Of a stretch of DNA of 64,000 bases, positions 23,601 to 34,679 are shown piece by piece. The first letter of the stretch is position 1; each line of letters begins with the position of its first letter. The stretch comes from Sweltsa coloradensis (Eukaryota > Arthropoda > Insecta > Plecoptera > Chloroperlidae): contig JAMZAV010000166.1 in the NCBI GenBank assembly GCA_024449915.1, forward strand, positions 1,240,001 through 1,304,000, given 5' to 3'. Position numbers and translations under genes: made by a program. Below the pieces are notes generated by a model. That model was not told where the DNA came from. It made no database searches and saw only the letters and a program-made list of their open reading frames with translations.

Positions 23601-25955
23601 TGGGGGGTTCAACCAGTCTAGACTATAATCATTAATGATTTGAGTATTATAAAACATTTCTATAATTCTATGTTCTATAATCTATACTCAATGCTATAAT
23701 AGATGCACCAAAGACCAAATTTTCCCTTTGTTGGTCATTTTGATGAAAATCTGGACATTTTAAAGCATCACAACTACTCAGTTTTTATCAGTTCGGTACA
23801 TGGTTGCTAAACACAATCAAAAGTTTACATTTCTCGATTCATTTTGCATTTGATTATTATGACACGCATAAATAAAGCAAAAGCACATTTCAATAAACAA
23901 CAAAATAAGTTAATATTGCAAAATGGAAAATAAAAAGGCGAGAGACAGAGCAAAATTCAGGATTGTCTCCCCCTTTCTTCTTTTATTAAATCACAATATT
24001 TAATTTACAGTGTCCAGTTCCCAGAGAACATATCATTTTTACTATGACCGTTGAAATTGATTAAATTACCAAATTTGGTACCAAAAGTTTTGCAAAAATT
24101 AATTATAGCCTTCAAATCTACAAGACAAAATGAGATTTGATATATACATACATCACCCCAAGCAAATATTTACCAAGTTCCTTTTCGTGATCCACATCAC
24201 ATATTATATAGAACGCAGTTGTTTGAATGTATTTGAAAAAAAAAAATGGCTTCCCAACACTATCTCCATACAACAAACTTAGTATATTTGTATGCAATGA
24301 ACACAAAATAATGTGACACACAAGAAAGCAATATTATTAAAAATGCAAAGTGCAAAAGTATTTAATTTGAAGCAAAGTCCTCTATCAAAAAATATTTCAC
24401 TAAGCATGTATCTCGAAATACAAAGGTAGGCCTATAAATAATTTAATAGATATTTTCCCAATATTCCAGCGGGGAGGGGGCGAGATACAATTAATTCGCC
24501 CCCCTCACCCCTTTTGGAAGCTTTGGGGGACAGTGAGTACGTAATTCAGTTAGAGAGGTCATTATGAGCCACTCTTGAAAAGGTGTGGAATGAAGTCCTG
24601 TGCTGGACAGAACTAGTTACAGGCGAGCAGGCGGAGTGGGGGATTCAGAGCCTCGAGCATTCAGGAATACATTTATCCTGTACTACTATTAGTACAGTAG
24701 GTATGTTCAGGGTTGGGTATAGTAACTCTGAAAGGATATAATACATTATTCTTTCAGTAACTTTGAAGAGTAATTAGTCAATGGTTTAATCTTAATCTTG
24801 CCAACTTTTTGTCTATGCATTATCTACTAGAGGTATTTTTTTTAAAGTGTACTTATCTATTATAAATGAAAGTCACGGAAAACAATAATAAGCAGAGTGC
24901 AGAGCATATTTTGAGTAAATTGTGAATATTTTTGTGATTTTTATTGCCTTTTAAATTTAAATAGAAATAAATAAATAAATTTTAATTTTAAATTACTGGT
25001 TCAAGTAATATGCTCATGCATTCTTTTTTGATAAAAAAAGCAAAACAAAGCCATTGACGTACTAATTAATTTGGGCACATAGGCCTATAAAATAAATTTT
25101 GGCAAAATGTTGTTACCGTTAATGTTTTTTTCCTTTCCACAGAAAAAACTGATGACAATTTTTCCAAGGAATCAAATTACTAATAATTATCTAGACCAGA
25201 CGTAATGTAATAGCATGCTTACATACAGCGGGTGCTCTGCTCCCATCTCCATTGCAGAGCTTGTGTGATTTGACTAGACCAGACTTGACTATGCCAACTC
25301 GACAGTGACATCTCTTGCCTGACGCCACTGCCATCCCTCTGTCTCACTGGCGAACTTGCCCGGTCTCCGTCAAGAGTGTTCTATGTAGTAATGTTCTACT
25401 AAGTAGAATCTCCTTGGTCTGTGCGTTTCAACCAATCGGTATCTGACAGGGGAGGGGGTGACGTTAATTTCGAAAGTATGGCAAGCGATATCAGGTAGGC
25501 CTAATGAAATTTGGTGGGATTACGACGGTGAAAGGAACTTACAAAGGAACGTTAAATTCGTTCAAAGTTCCCACGAAATAGTAGCTTTTTACGTTACATG
25601 TTCCTGACAGAAGAAAAGGAATGCGTTCCCATAGAAAGAATGTGTTCCTCCCCAGGACTGTGTATTTGAGACACAAAGATTCTATTTCATGATTGTAAAT
25701 TTAAAAAAAAAAAATACCATGCCCACATGTCCAGGGCATGTCAAAATAGTGGTCGGGCATGTAAATATGTTCTCACACAGGCATGTAAGAAAATTGTATA
25801 TACCTGTGCCAAGATCTATGAAAGAATAATATAGTAGAATTAGAAACTCCATAGGAGATTTAAGAGAAGAACAACATGGATTTAGAAGAGTGAGATCGAC
25901 GGTACACCTGATTTTCTCATTCAGACAGCTAATGGAGAAGTGCAATGACCGAGAA
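20620..25955. other. No gene recognised
   Basis: Contains the tRNA-like piece at 20985-21065, a (CA)n of seven units at 21353-21366, a GC-rich patch at 23190-23300 with a TGACGTCA palindrome at 23230-23237, and a lone transposon-like terminus CAGTGGCGTATCCAGG at 23568 whose partner I could not find. The 115-codon frame at 22705-23052 has no known domain. Confidence 0.5.
20985..21065 (-). repeat. tRNA-like sequence with intact B box
   Basis: The minus strand has the T-arm GTGGG-TTCGAAT-CCCAC with a perfect B box. The upstream part (CCTTGTGATAACGAGTAGAA) does not fold as a standard D-arm, so a decayed tRNA or SINE head is more likely than a working tRNA gene. Confidence 0.4.
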
Positions 25956-25959
25956 ATGG

Positions 25960-26290
25960 ACCTGTTTGTTTTTTTAAATACGGGCAAACAAATTTTTTTG
26001 GCAGGAAAGACAATTGTAAAAGAAAATCTTTTCTCTTTCAGTCAGCCTCTAGAAAACCAGTTGAAAATTAATGTCACAAAAACACAACTACTACGTTGAA
26101 TGGTGTGCTTGGGCAAATTGAAGTTTGAAATTATTTTGAAGAGGCGATATTTGCCATGTGCCCGATCAGAAAATTTTGAAAAAATAGATTTGATTTTCTA
26201 ATTGAGCCAGGTTTCAAAGCCATTCACTATATTTTGACTTGGTAGCATATTTGGGAAAATAGAAAAACGCAGTCTAAGAGCCTTAAACAA
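25960..26290. repeat. Single arm of the hairpin repeat seen at 28.6-29.1 kb
   Basis: Shares CAAACAAATTTTT, GAAGAGGC-ATATTTGCC, GAGCCAGGTTTCAA and CCATTCAC in the same order as 28870-29110. About 75-80% similar by eye. Confidence 0.55.
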
Positions 26291-26569
26291 ATTATATATA
26301 CTATACTGAACAGATACACATTGTCGAACATTTTGGCCAACGTGACCACTTGCCATGATTGATTGATTGTTAGGTCTATACCTAATAGAACTAATAGATT
26401 AATGGGAGTTAAAAAAATATAGAGTGCAGTAGTAAGGGGTGGAAAGTTATTCTCCTTCTAGTGTTGGTGTACCAAAGAGTAGTATAGTCTATAGGGTGAA
26501 TTGACCGTGTTTTCAATTTTATTCAAATATGATTCATGCAATTAAGTAAAAATATCTCTTCTTCTTTTC

Positions 26570-26995
26570 ATATGCCCCCAATCGGGCTTCTCGGCCATCA
26601 TGTGTTGTCGTGTTATCCAATAGAGACAGGATTCCCATCCTGCCATTCATGCCATCTGGCATCGCGTCAAGTTCAGACTTAGTCCTTTCACAACTGAAAA
26701 GATGTCATCGATTCTGTTCTTCCTTACCGCACAAGCTGCATAGGCTTGAATCTGCCATTCCTAATTTGTGTAAATATTGACCCAACAGGTCATGCCCTGT
26801 GTGAAATCTGAACTGGGCAGATGAGACCTTTCTGTTCTTATATCTGGGTGGTTTTGTCTTTCTTGATATTATACTTTGCCATGGCTTGTCCTTTGCATCC
26901 TCCTCCCACTTCCTCTGCAACAAGTTCTTAGCGGCAGATGTTAGATGGAACTTAACTGCCTTATAAGACAGTGACTTCTCAGTTTGTGGCGTCTT
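26570..26995 (-). mobile_element. Fragment of another LINE (C-terminal region)
   Basis: The minus strand around 26923-26705 encodes FRFHTGHDLLGQYLHKLGM then SLCSLCGKEEQN, a Cys-containing motif common at the C-terminus of LINE ORF2 proteins. The downstream part shares TTCATATGCCCCCAATCGG with 31000-31050, showing a repeated 3' region. Confidence 0.65.
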
Positions 26996-27009
26996 GCTGC
27001 CCCTCTTTT

Positions 27010-28612
27010 TTTTTAAATTTATTTATTATTTGTTCCGTAACACATTCATTGTTTAAATGTATCACGAGGATGGCAGAAAAGAGCAGAGCTCCAAACACAC
27101 TTGGTGACTGCCAACCTTATAACAATAAATATAATAAAAGATAACAACATTATTACAATCATTAGTAAACCTATAAAATATAGAAAATAAGTAAATAAAT
27201 AAAAACTTCAATGAATTATTATAAAAATGAATCAATGAAATGTTACTGTTGAATTAATTTCTCAGTGTAAAAACATGTGTGCTTAGGGCAGATTTAAAAG
27301 AGTCTAATGAGCGAATCTCCCTTAACTCCAAAGGAAGAGCATTCCATTCATTACAAGTCCTGTAGTAGAAGCCATTTTGATAAGCTGTTGTTCTTGCAAA
27401 TGGAGGCTTGAGAATTAAGCCTCTACCAAGTTCTGCTCCTCGACTACAGACTTGCAATCTTGCGTATGGGTCCAGATCAATAGTACCGTGTAACATTCCC
27501 CATAGAAATTGCAGTTCTACTTTTTTCCTGTAACTTTCAAGCAATGGAATGTCTAAAGATGTACGTCTTGCAGTAGCACTGTCACTTTGAAATTTTGTCC
27601 TTGCAGCTATAATGCGCGTTGCTCGACTTTGTACACGCTCCAATTTTGTTTTGTTATAATCTGATGTGGGATCCCATGCTGGACAGGCGTAAAGGAGATG
27701 AGGTCTCACTAATGCTAAGTATACAGCCCGTTTAATACTGAAATGAGCATGATGAAGGTTTCTTGCTATAAAATAGAGTTGTCTGGAGGCTTTAGCTCTT
27801 CCTATTTCAGTACGGTATGCGTATTCCATTTTAGATCACTAGTTATTGTGATACCCAATAACTTGACACCATTCTTTTCCAGTATTGGCAAACCGTTTAT
27901 TTGGTAACTGCAACACAATGGGTTCTTAGATCTAGAGAATCTGATGAATACACTCTTTAAAGGGTTCAGCTTCATTCCATTTTCAACAGACCAAGTGTTT
28001 ATATTGTCCAAATCGGTCTGGAGTGCATCAGTGTCATCTTTAGTAAATATTTTCCTATAGATCGTGCAGTCATCAGCAAATTGGCTTATTTCTGAGGAAA
28101 CGCTTTGGGGTAAATCCATCATAAATATGTCAAAAAGCAACGGGCCCAACACAGAACCTTGAGGTACTCCGGAAGTCACAGTTACTGAGGATGATTCCGC
28201 TCCTTGAAAGGTTACTTTTTGTTTTCTACATTTAAGGAAATGTTCCAACCAAGAATGAAATGAACCACGTATGCCATAGTAATACAGTTTTTTAAGTAGA
28301 ATATTATGCGGAATCTGGTCAAATGCTTTTGACCAATCTAGCATCACTGCATCTACTTGCTTGCACTTTGGATCTTCAAGAGCATACTGCCAGTTATCAA
28401 TAACCTTGGTAAGAAGAGTTGAGCAAGACCGACCTGGAACAAATCCATGCTGGTTTTCATTAAGGATTTTAGCACTTGTGATGTGTTTTAAAACTTCTCG
28501 AGAAATGATACGTTCCAAAGTTTTACAAACAACTGATGTTAATGATATCGGCCTGTAGTTTATAATGTCTTCTTTCTTGCCAGTTTTAAAAATCGGTATT
28601 ACATTTGCTACA
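27010..28612 (-). mobile_element. LINE (CR1/Jockey-like), 5'-truncated, reverse transcriptase portion
   Basis: The minus strand carries the reverse transcriptase core and C-terminal part, then a 3' UTR ending in AATAAATAAATT and an A-run. The body is cut off at the hairpin repeat beginning at 28615. No endonuclease domain is present. Clade assignment (Jockey/CR1 group) rests on general sequence feel, not on a tree. Confidence 0.85.
27254..28612 (-). pseudogene. LINE reverse transcriptase, truncated and frameshifted
   Basis: From 28612 the reading goes VIPIFKTGKKEDIINYRPIS, GFVPGRSCSTLL, DAVMLDWSKAFDQIPH (RT motif A region), SGVPQGSVLGPLLFDIFM, and FADDCTIYRK (catalytic FADD). A single missing A near 27830 then shifts frame. 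The second part contains LALVRPHLLYACPAWDP and LERVQSRATRIIAAR, the usual C-terminal segments, and stops at 27254. With only one frameshift in about 450 codons this is a fairly young copy; the break could also be a sequence error. Confidence 0.88.
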
Positions 28613-28614
28613 CA

Positions 28615-29120
28615 TTTGCTCTTTGTGAATGGAATTGAAACCTGGCTCTTCTACATCAAACAATTTTTACTTATTTCTCTTATTTGGCAATATTGCATTT
28701 TCAAAATAATTTTTGACTTCAGTTCCTCCTAGCACACCATTTAACATAGATGGTTGTATTTTAAGAGATTTTTTAAGTGTTTTCCTTGAAGGTATCTGAG
28801 AGAAAAAAGGGGATTTTTTACAATTATTATTGCCTTTTCTGCAAATTTATTAGTTGACTGGTATTTTGTACCAATTTGTACCGCCAAACAAATTTTTAGT
28901 CAAGAAAATTGTAAAAAAAATCTCTTTTTTCGCTCAGACACCTTCAAGAAAAACAGTCTAAGTTAAAAATTATTTGAAGAGGCAATATTTGCCGTTTGTC
29001 AGATAAGAAAAATATGGAACAAAATAATATTTTGATGTTCTAATAGAGCCAGGTTTCAATTCCATTCACCATATTATTATTTTGCACATTTGAGAAAATT
29101 GAAAAACACGGTTGATTCAC
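28615..29120. repeat. Hairpin repeat at the LINE 5' junction
   Basis: 28620-28850 pairs with 28870-29075 (GGTTTCAATTCCATTCAC at the outer ends, TTTTTTACAATT near the centre), imperfectly, for about 200 bp per arm. The right arm alone recurs in direct orientation at 25960-26290. The LINE at 27010-28612 lies between the two. Confidence 0.6.
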
Positions 29121-29315
29121 CATGTAAGTAACTACATAGTGATATCATTTGTAAGGGGCAAGGACCTACCGGTAGATTAAACAACCGAGTACTACTAGCC
29201 AAAAAGTTGAATTCAATCATCGGTGGCAACTCAACAAAATGTGCCTCGGAACATGGACTTATGCCCCTACATTGTAATTATAATCTTAAATAAATGTCGA
29301 ACCATGTACTTATTT

Positions 29316-29386
29316 CTGTGTTGGGCCCGTTGCTTTTTGACATATTTTATGATGGATTTACCCCAAAGCGTTTCCTCAGAAATAAG
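29316..29386 (+). repeat. Inverted 71-bp fragment of the LINE reverse transcriptase
   Basis: This plus-strand piece (contains TTGGGCCCGTTGCTTTTTGA) is the reverse complement of 28085-28154, with about one indel and a few changes. It encodes part of the GPLLFDIF segment. It sits 1.2 kb from its source, directly before SINE B. Confidence 0.8.
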
Positions 29387-29418
29387 AGACCTTACTTTGT
29401 GTGGCTCGTTGGTCTTGT

Positions 29419-29590
29419 TGTGTGGCTCGTTGGTCTTGTGGTTAGCGTATCTGCTTCCAATGCAGAAGGTCCAGGGTTCGATTCCCGCTACAGTCAGAAG
29501 TTTTTTAACTTCTGATTTGGACTTAAGTCCATCAGTTCTTGTCTTAGGAGTTTGTAAACGGTGACTTTGGAGCCGTCCTAGCAACGAAGC
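29419..29590 (+). repeat. tRNA-derived SINE, family B
   Basis: tRNA-like head: A box TGGTCTTGTGG, anticodon arm TCTGC-TTCCAAT-GCAGA (CCA, Trp-like), B box GGTTCGATTCC, then GAAGTTTTTTAAC. The body runs on to GACTTTGGAGCCGTCCTAG. The first 20 bp of the head (GTGTGGCTCGTTGGTCTTGT) are duplicated just upstream. A minus-strand copy sits at 35508-35732. Confidence 0.72.
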
Positions 29591-30029
29591 ACATAATAAA
29601 TTCAGAGTTGTTCTGAATCGGCCTTGTTGATTCTGGCGTTGATTCGCGGGTGTTCGCACTGTCCATACCACTGATTGCTATATTCCCTATTAAAAATATC
29701 GATCTTTGGTTGGTTATCGCTCACTCGTCGATTGCGTTGGGGCCTACAGGGTTGGCTTGGTCGCTTTGATTTAAAGTCCCCCACTGAAAATCAGTTATAT
29801 AACTGAGTGGGTAGACTCTAAATACAATTTATTTATTTATTTATTTTAAACCAAAATTAATTTAGAGCATAAAATTGAGCCATAATTGGAATATACTAAC
29901 TTACTTCAACGATTGTGTAAAGAAGATCTTAGCAGGCAATCGGGTTTTTGATGAGCGAAAATGTTAAAGCATACAGACATAACACATACATCTTGGCTAG
30001 ACTAGGGTGAAGTTGCCTATAGAAGTTAC

Positions 30030-30355
30030 CAGGGGGTCCATTTACAAAGTGACAACAGTCGATTGACATCGACAAGCGACAATAGTCAACCGAAACGACA
30101 ACTTTAGTGACAATAGTCATGCATCTGACTGCAGCTATACAAGCTACAGCTATACATTCATCATTTTTAATGCCGTCTGCCAATGTTTCTGTAACGTAAT
30201 AAACAACTACATACAGCAAAATAATGTAATTACTATTTAATTTGGTATGATGAAAATTCGAGGTGGCAGTTCTCACTTGCTCTTCTCAATAAAGTTGTCG
30301 CTTTACCAACTATTGTCGCTTGTCACGGTCACTTTTAGTAAATAAAGACCCCCTG
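30030..30355. mobile_element. TIR element starting CAGGGGGTC, no clear TSD
   Basis: Left end CAGGGGGTCCATTTACAAAG and right end complementary to CAGGGGGTCTTTATTTACTA; the imperfect inverted repeat continues through a GTGACAA motif for about 40 bp. I find no convincing target-site duplication. 326 bp; the minus-strand open frame across it is not protein-like. Confidence 0.65.
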
Positions 30356-30578
30356 GCCTGGTCTGTCTGCATAGATCAATGTGTGCAAGTATGCCTACTA
30401 AGGTTTGTTTGTACCTCACATATGAAGTTTGCAACTATGACACTAGCACAGTCTATTACTTATTAAACAGTGGGAAAATTAAATGATAATTAATCAACAT
30501 GCAATAACATGTCATCATTGATTGTTGTTTAGATATTATAATATATTGACAAAAATTCATATTCCACACCTTATACAA

Positions 30579-30660
30579 AGAATTAATAATTCATATACGT
30601 ATGTGAACAATAAAAAGAAGAATTAATAATTCATATACGTATGTGAACAATAAAAAGAAT
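30579..30660. repeat. Two tandem copies of a 41-bp unit
   Basis: The unit starting AGAATTAATAATTCATATAC and ending GAACAATAAAA is repeated twice with no visible change. It lies between two copies of a CCCCCACTGAAAATCA...GTGGGTAGACTCT segment (29778-29850 and 30670-30745). Confidence 0.85.
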
Positions 30661-30994
30661 AAATTGCTTTGATTTACTGTCCCCCACTGAAAATCAATTA
30701 TATAACTTGAGTGGGTAGACTCTTTATACAATTTATTTATTTTATTTTATTCATAATGCAAATGGAATTATGAAGTAGGGTAAAATAAAAATATACTATG
30801 CATATACGTATGCCTAAATTATGTAACTTACGGCATTTTCCAATGTCTGCACACCGAATTACGGAGCAAGTGTTCCAATGGTGGTGTGCACTGTGGGAAT
30901 GACTAATGACGTTTTCCACTGGCCGCACCGGGAGCAATTTTCGTATTCCACTGATACTTTGAATGAGAACCATTGCTAGAAATACATCTTCTAC

Positions 30995-31200
30995 TCTTCT
31001 TCTTCTTTTCATATGCCCCCAATCGGCCTACTCGGCCATCGAGTGTTGTTGTGTTATCCATTAGATTGATTGATTGACTGGATATTGCTTAACGTCTCAT
31101 ATTAATGCACTTTGGCTATTCGAGACGATTTATCCAATAGAGACAATTTATCCAATAGAGACTGGATTCCCTTTGTACACGAGTCATGCCATCTGGCATC
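30995..31200 (-). mobile_element. Fragments of LINE 3' regions
   Basis: Contains TTCATATGCCCCCAATCGG and GCCATCTGGCATC as at 26.57-26.66 kb, interrupted by a segment with GATATTGCTTAACGTCTCAT and CTTTGGCTATTCGAGACGAT that recurs at 45635-45685. A short phrase (TTTATCCAATAGAGAC) is doubled at 31127-31165. Confidence 0.5.
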
Positions 31201-31798
31201 TTCTACTGGGTGACTGCATGTTACAAGAGCCGCACCGTGTTGCACCCATATTGAAGACGGAGCGATATTGTGAGTGCAAACATAGCGCGAGCGGCGTTCA
31301 ATGTATAAAAATAAAACATCTTGTTCAAACTACGTATTGCTGAATCAGAATAACCCTTGCTTAGGCACCAACTCACTTGCCCAAAACCTTGATTTTGGTT
31401 GACTGGGATAAACCAGTGGTGAAGTCTACAGCTTTAGGATAGGCCAGACATATCCTAACTTGCACTGGTAGGTCTAGCTAGAACCTAGACAGGTATCTAC
31501 CTCTTAAATTGTTAGATTTATATTATGTTTGATATTGCCATGTTGGCAACTGGGAAATTTAATTTTAACTCGAGTGATTTGCGCTGGTTTTAACTTTTAA
31601 GTGCATCCAATATTACCTCGATTTCCACTGACTCATGCAAAGAGCCGGAGTCGTGATGTCACTATGCAAAACCATCAGGTCCAGATGCAAACCCAGTGCA
31701 TTCCATTGGAAAATACCTTAGGGTCAAAACCTTAAAAAGTATAAGTCCGTGAAAGTTGGCTGAATAGAAGAGAACCATTAATATAACCTCACTATTGG

Positions 31799-32967
31799 CA
31801 TACTTGGAGAAGTTTCATTTAAAAAGGAACTTTTAAAAGATTGAGTCCATCAATTAAAAAAATAACTTTTATAAAGTTCAAGTTCCTCATAAAAAGGAAC
31901 TAAGTTCCTTTAAAAAGTAACTTTTTATTTTTTAGTTTGTTTAATGCACTGAGCTCTATATACTTACGTGGAGATCTGATATATTCCGGGCAAATGTTGA
32001 GATGTGAAGTTGGCGGAAGTTTGCCGTCCGCCATTTTCTTAGGTCCCTAATCAGCGCCAGATTCAAAAGAACTAAAACTAATAGATTCGTAGTGTATCAC
32101 TGCAGTAACACTATTCCTAGGCATCCTGAGTGTCCCTGATAATAGACCACTGTAATGTAGGTCTACTAGTCAACATAACCTCAAAATAAGCTAGCCACAA
32201 ACCGCCATCTTGACGTTAAGATTTACATCTAGACGGCAGTGCAATCGCAATATAATCGAGAGACGTCAATAATAGGCCCATCTGGTTAGGCCTTGTAGAC
32301 CCATCGCTTTAGGCCCATGTAGGCTTCAAGGTTACAGCATTGCATGCGTAAGTATATAGAGCTCAGTGGTTTAATGCGACTGCAGAGTGAATGATGTGCA
32401 ACTTGCAAGTATGCGTCCGGCTGTCATAGAGCACGGTGAGCGATAGGGTCATGAATCATGATTGTACATATGATATGAAAATTATAAATTATAAATTATG
32501 GTATAGATGGTCCCAACGAAAGAATGCAGATAGCTCGAAATTGTTTTCCCAACATAACAACTTTGTCAACTCTATTCACGCTAGCTCAGCGTGGATCTAG
32601 CACGGAGGAACTCGGTGAGATAGCACAGATAATTTTTGCTTGCGTTGGTAAAAGATATTTCTCTTTCATACACAAAGGCGACATTCCATTTACCGTCCAT
32701 TCATACTACCCCCACCACTACAAAGCATCTGCATTCTTTCGTTGGAGCAAGTATAAGGTTGTTTGCTAACGAATGCTGAAAAGTGGTGCTAAGTACAAAA
32801 TTGACTACTTAATTGTAACTGGAACGTTTTAAGAAACTTAAAAAAAAATCCTTGGAAATATGAACTTGATTACTTAAAAGTTCCTCAACACTAAAAGGGA
32901 TCAAGTTCCTTAAAAAGTTCCAGGAAAATGGAACTCGTTCTTTTAGAAAGTTCATTCCCCAAGTATG
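31799..32967. mobile_element. Second-level nested TIR element with decayed 8-bp TSD
   Basis: Ends CATACTTGGAGAAG and (complement) CATACTTGGGGAATG. The flanks ACTATTGG (31791-31798) and ACTGTAGG (32968-32975) agree at 6 of 8 positions, as for an old 8-bp duplication. Internal A/T-rich sequence repeats AAAAAGGAACTT-type words in opposite orientations near each end. It in turn hosts 31947-32368. Confidence 0.6.
31947..32368. mobile_element. Innermost nested MITE, TSD GTTTAATG
   Basis: A 22-bp perfect inverted repeat starts CACTGAGCTCTATATACTTA. Perfect 8-bp duplications GTTTAATG are at 31939-31946 and 32369-32376. 422 bp, non-coding. The intact duplication and termini make it younger than its host element. 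The 8-bp duplication and CA start suit a hAT-type MITE. Confidence 0.9.
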
Positions 32968-33314
32968 ACTGTAGGCCATTATATGCAGTTTTTTTGACAC
33001 AGTGTAGCCTACACATCTAGTGCAAATTTTGATAATCAATTTTCTGGATACCTATATAGTTTCTAAACGTGAACGATTTTTTGTCAGACGGTACAAAACT
33101 CAAAATAACTTGTATTTGTACTGTTTGACAAAAAAATTCATGCACAAACTATTTATTATAGAAATCGATTTTTCCTTATATAAGGTGGAAGCTTAAGGGG
33201 TTTAGAAACTATATTCAGAAAACCGATTCTCAAAATCTAATTTTGCTCTAGATGAGTAGGCTACACTACGTATTGTCAAAAAACAACATATAATGCCGGC
33301 CAATAGTGAGGTTA

Positions 33315-34422
33315 TGTCCCGCACATAAAAATCATCAATTTTTTTCTCTGTTATATGTAAGGCCCTCTTTCATCCAAAAACCTTTTCAACTATGTTTCTT
33401 TTACTGTCAAATTATCAGCCAGAGGTGGATACAATAGAGCCTTAGGTACGTAGGTGTACTTGATCTCTGAATGCAATCATTGGACTAACACCTCCAAAGT
33501 CATGTTGCTAGGACTACTAACCTTTCTTTTATGCAAGTGCTGTCAGTTTCCATGGTGTTTCAAGAGTTTCAGTTTGCACCTTTGGTTACTGTATTTCATT
33601 GGTTAATTCACTGTCAGCGGGTGCACTAGCCAAGAGCAGATAGATATACACTAATGACATCCCAATGCACACACATTGAGTGCATACAAATAAAAAACCA
33701 CTATTAGTGCAAAAATTGCATTTTGTGCATAGATGATATAGGCCCTACTAGTCAAAAGTATTTTTTGAAAATGCTACAGTGATGTATTTTAATTTTTTAC
33801 TAAATCCAAGGATTGTCAATACTTCTTGGCCAAATTTTCAAATAAAAACGTGTCAGTATTACATTTCAGTGATAGCAATGCTGTTGAGAAAAGTTTGAAA
33901 TTTCTATTAAAATCAAATGATATTGACAACCCACAGCCCAGACAGACGAGTACTATCACTGACATTGCCGTCCCATATTTGAACCATATGGCCATCCCAT
34001 ACATGTGGACATCGTTGTAGACGAACATGAGTTATGGCGTTAATGAACATCGCAATAAATAATATAATGCTTAATTGCTTATGCACAATTTTGTATGTAA
34101 TGTACCAATTATTTCCGTTTTTCAATTACCATAGACCTACAAATTTAAACATTCACCATATAAAATGAAAGGTAAATGTTTTATGCATTAAGCCCCCAAA
34201 AAATAATCGTTGGTTTAGAATTAGATCAATATCAATCTACAGTACATAAAAAATTCGACTAATACAACATAATAATGATGGCAGGTCACAACAACTACAC
34301 TAAACACTAGTAAATAATTATTAATCTACTTCTTGGATTGTATGTCTAAGCGAGACATTGCAAAATGGTTCATGGTTATGCAAATCATCTAACCGATAGC
34401 TGCAACAAACATTTTTTAAAAT
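33315..34422. other. No gene recognised upstream of the DDX18 3' end
   Basis: AT-rich. No repeat boundary or coding signal was found between the nested elements and the DDX18 polyadenylation signal. Confidence 0.5.
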
Positions 34423-34428
34423 TTTATT
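34423..34428 (-). promoter_or_regulatory. Polyadenylation signal AATAAA for DDX18
   Basis: A perfect AATAAA on the minus strand, about 85 nt past the DDX18 stop codon. It is the first canonical signal downstream and implies a short 3' UTR of about 100-120 nt. Confidence 0.6.
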
Positions 34429-34512
34429 ACATCAAGTCCATTTCCACATTCACGATACCAAAAGGAAAATATTTACAAGATTTTAGGTATCAGCAGGTCT
34501 ACCTACATTTGG

Positions 34513-34679
34513 CTAACGTGAGTACTGGCGGTTATCTCCGGGATTCTTCTTGGGTGGGCGGTATATTTTATTCTTGAAGGCATCCGTCCCTCGTGCTGGG
34601 TTGTTTAACGTCTTGAACTGCCCATACCCTCCGCCTCCAAGCCGTTTTCTTGGGCGAGAATCTTTGCTGCTGTTGAAAC
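34513..34679 (-). CDS. DDX18: DDX18 coding exon 7 (Gly-rich tail and stop)
   Basis: After a GTCCCAG acceptor the exon reads [19 protein letters not shown], a basic and Pro-rich stretch ([17 protein letters not shown]) and TAG at 34513-34515. The GGGG-Y-G block and the final RQYSR match the C-terminal tail of DDX18 proteins (human ends RQFSH). It is separated from exon 6 by a 3.7-kb intron. An acceptor 8 bp upstream would also keep the frame, but this one aligns better. There are no indels. Confidence 0.88.

Larger units (their letters stand above)
29778..30745 (+). repeat. Pair of repeat tails ending in (TTTA)n
   Basis: 29778-29850 and 30670-30745 share CCCCCACTGAAAATCA, GAGTGGGTAGACTCT and ACAATTTATTTATTT. 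These look like the 3' ends of two retroelement insertions (SINE or LINE) in the same orientation. The TIR element 30030-30355 lies between them. Confidence 0.5.
31786..33312. mobile_element. Outermost of three nested elements: long-TIR element at a TA site
   Basis: The ends ACCTCACTATTGG and CCAATAGTGAGGT are inverted and flanked by TA on each side (31784-31785, 33313-33314). Beyond the termini, left-arm sequence at 32976-33075 pairs with 33205-33300 (about 100 bp, imperfect) once the nested insertion at 31799-32967 is removed. That makes a foldback-type element of about 350 bp. A TA target suggests Tc1/mariner-like mobilisation, which is inference. Confidence 0.65.

Noticed and set aside
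23568..25330. A hAT element starting CAGTGGCGTATCCAGG at 23568
   Set aside because: The only candidate right end (GACGCCACTG near 25330) lacks matching inverted sequence inward and has no matching 8-bp duplication.
29419..29495. Functional tRNA-Trp gene
   Set aside because: The 3' acceptor strand (GCTACAGTCA) does not pair well with the 5' end, and the same head with a shared downstream body occurs at 35.7 kb, so it is a SINE.
30030..30355. A gene on the minus strand (115-codon frame, 29929-30276)
   Set aside because: The frame lies across a TIR element and has no recognisable protein features.
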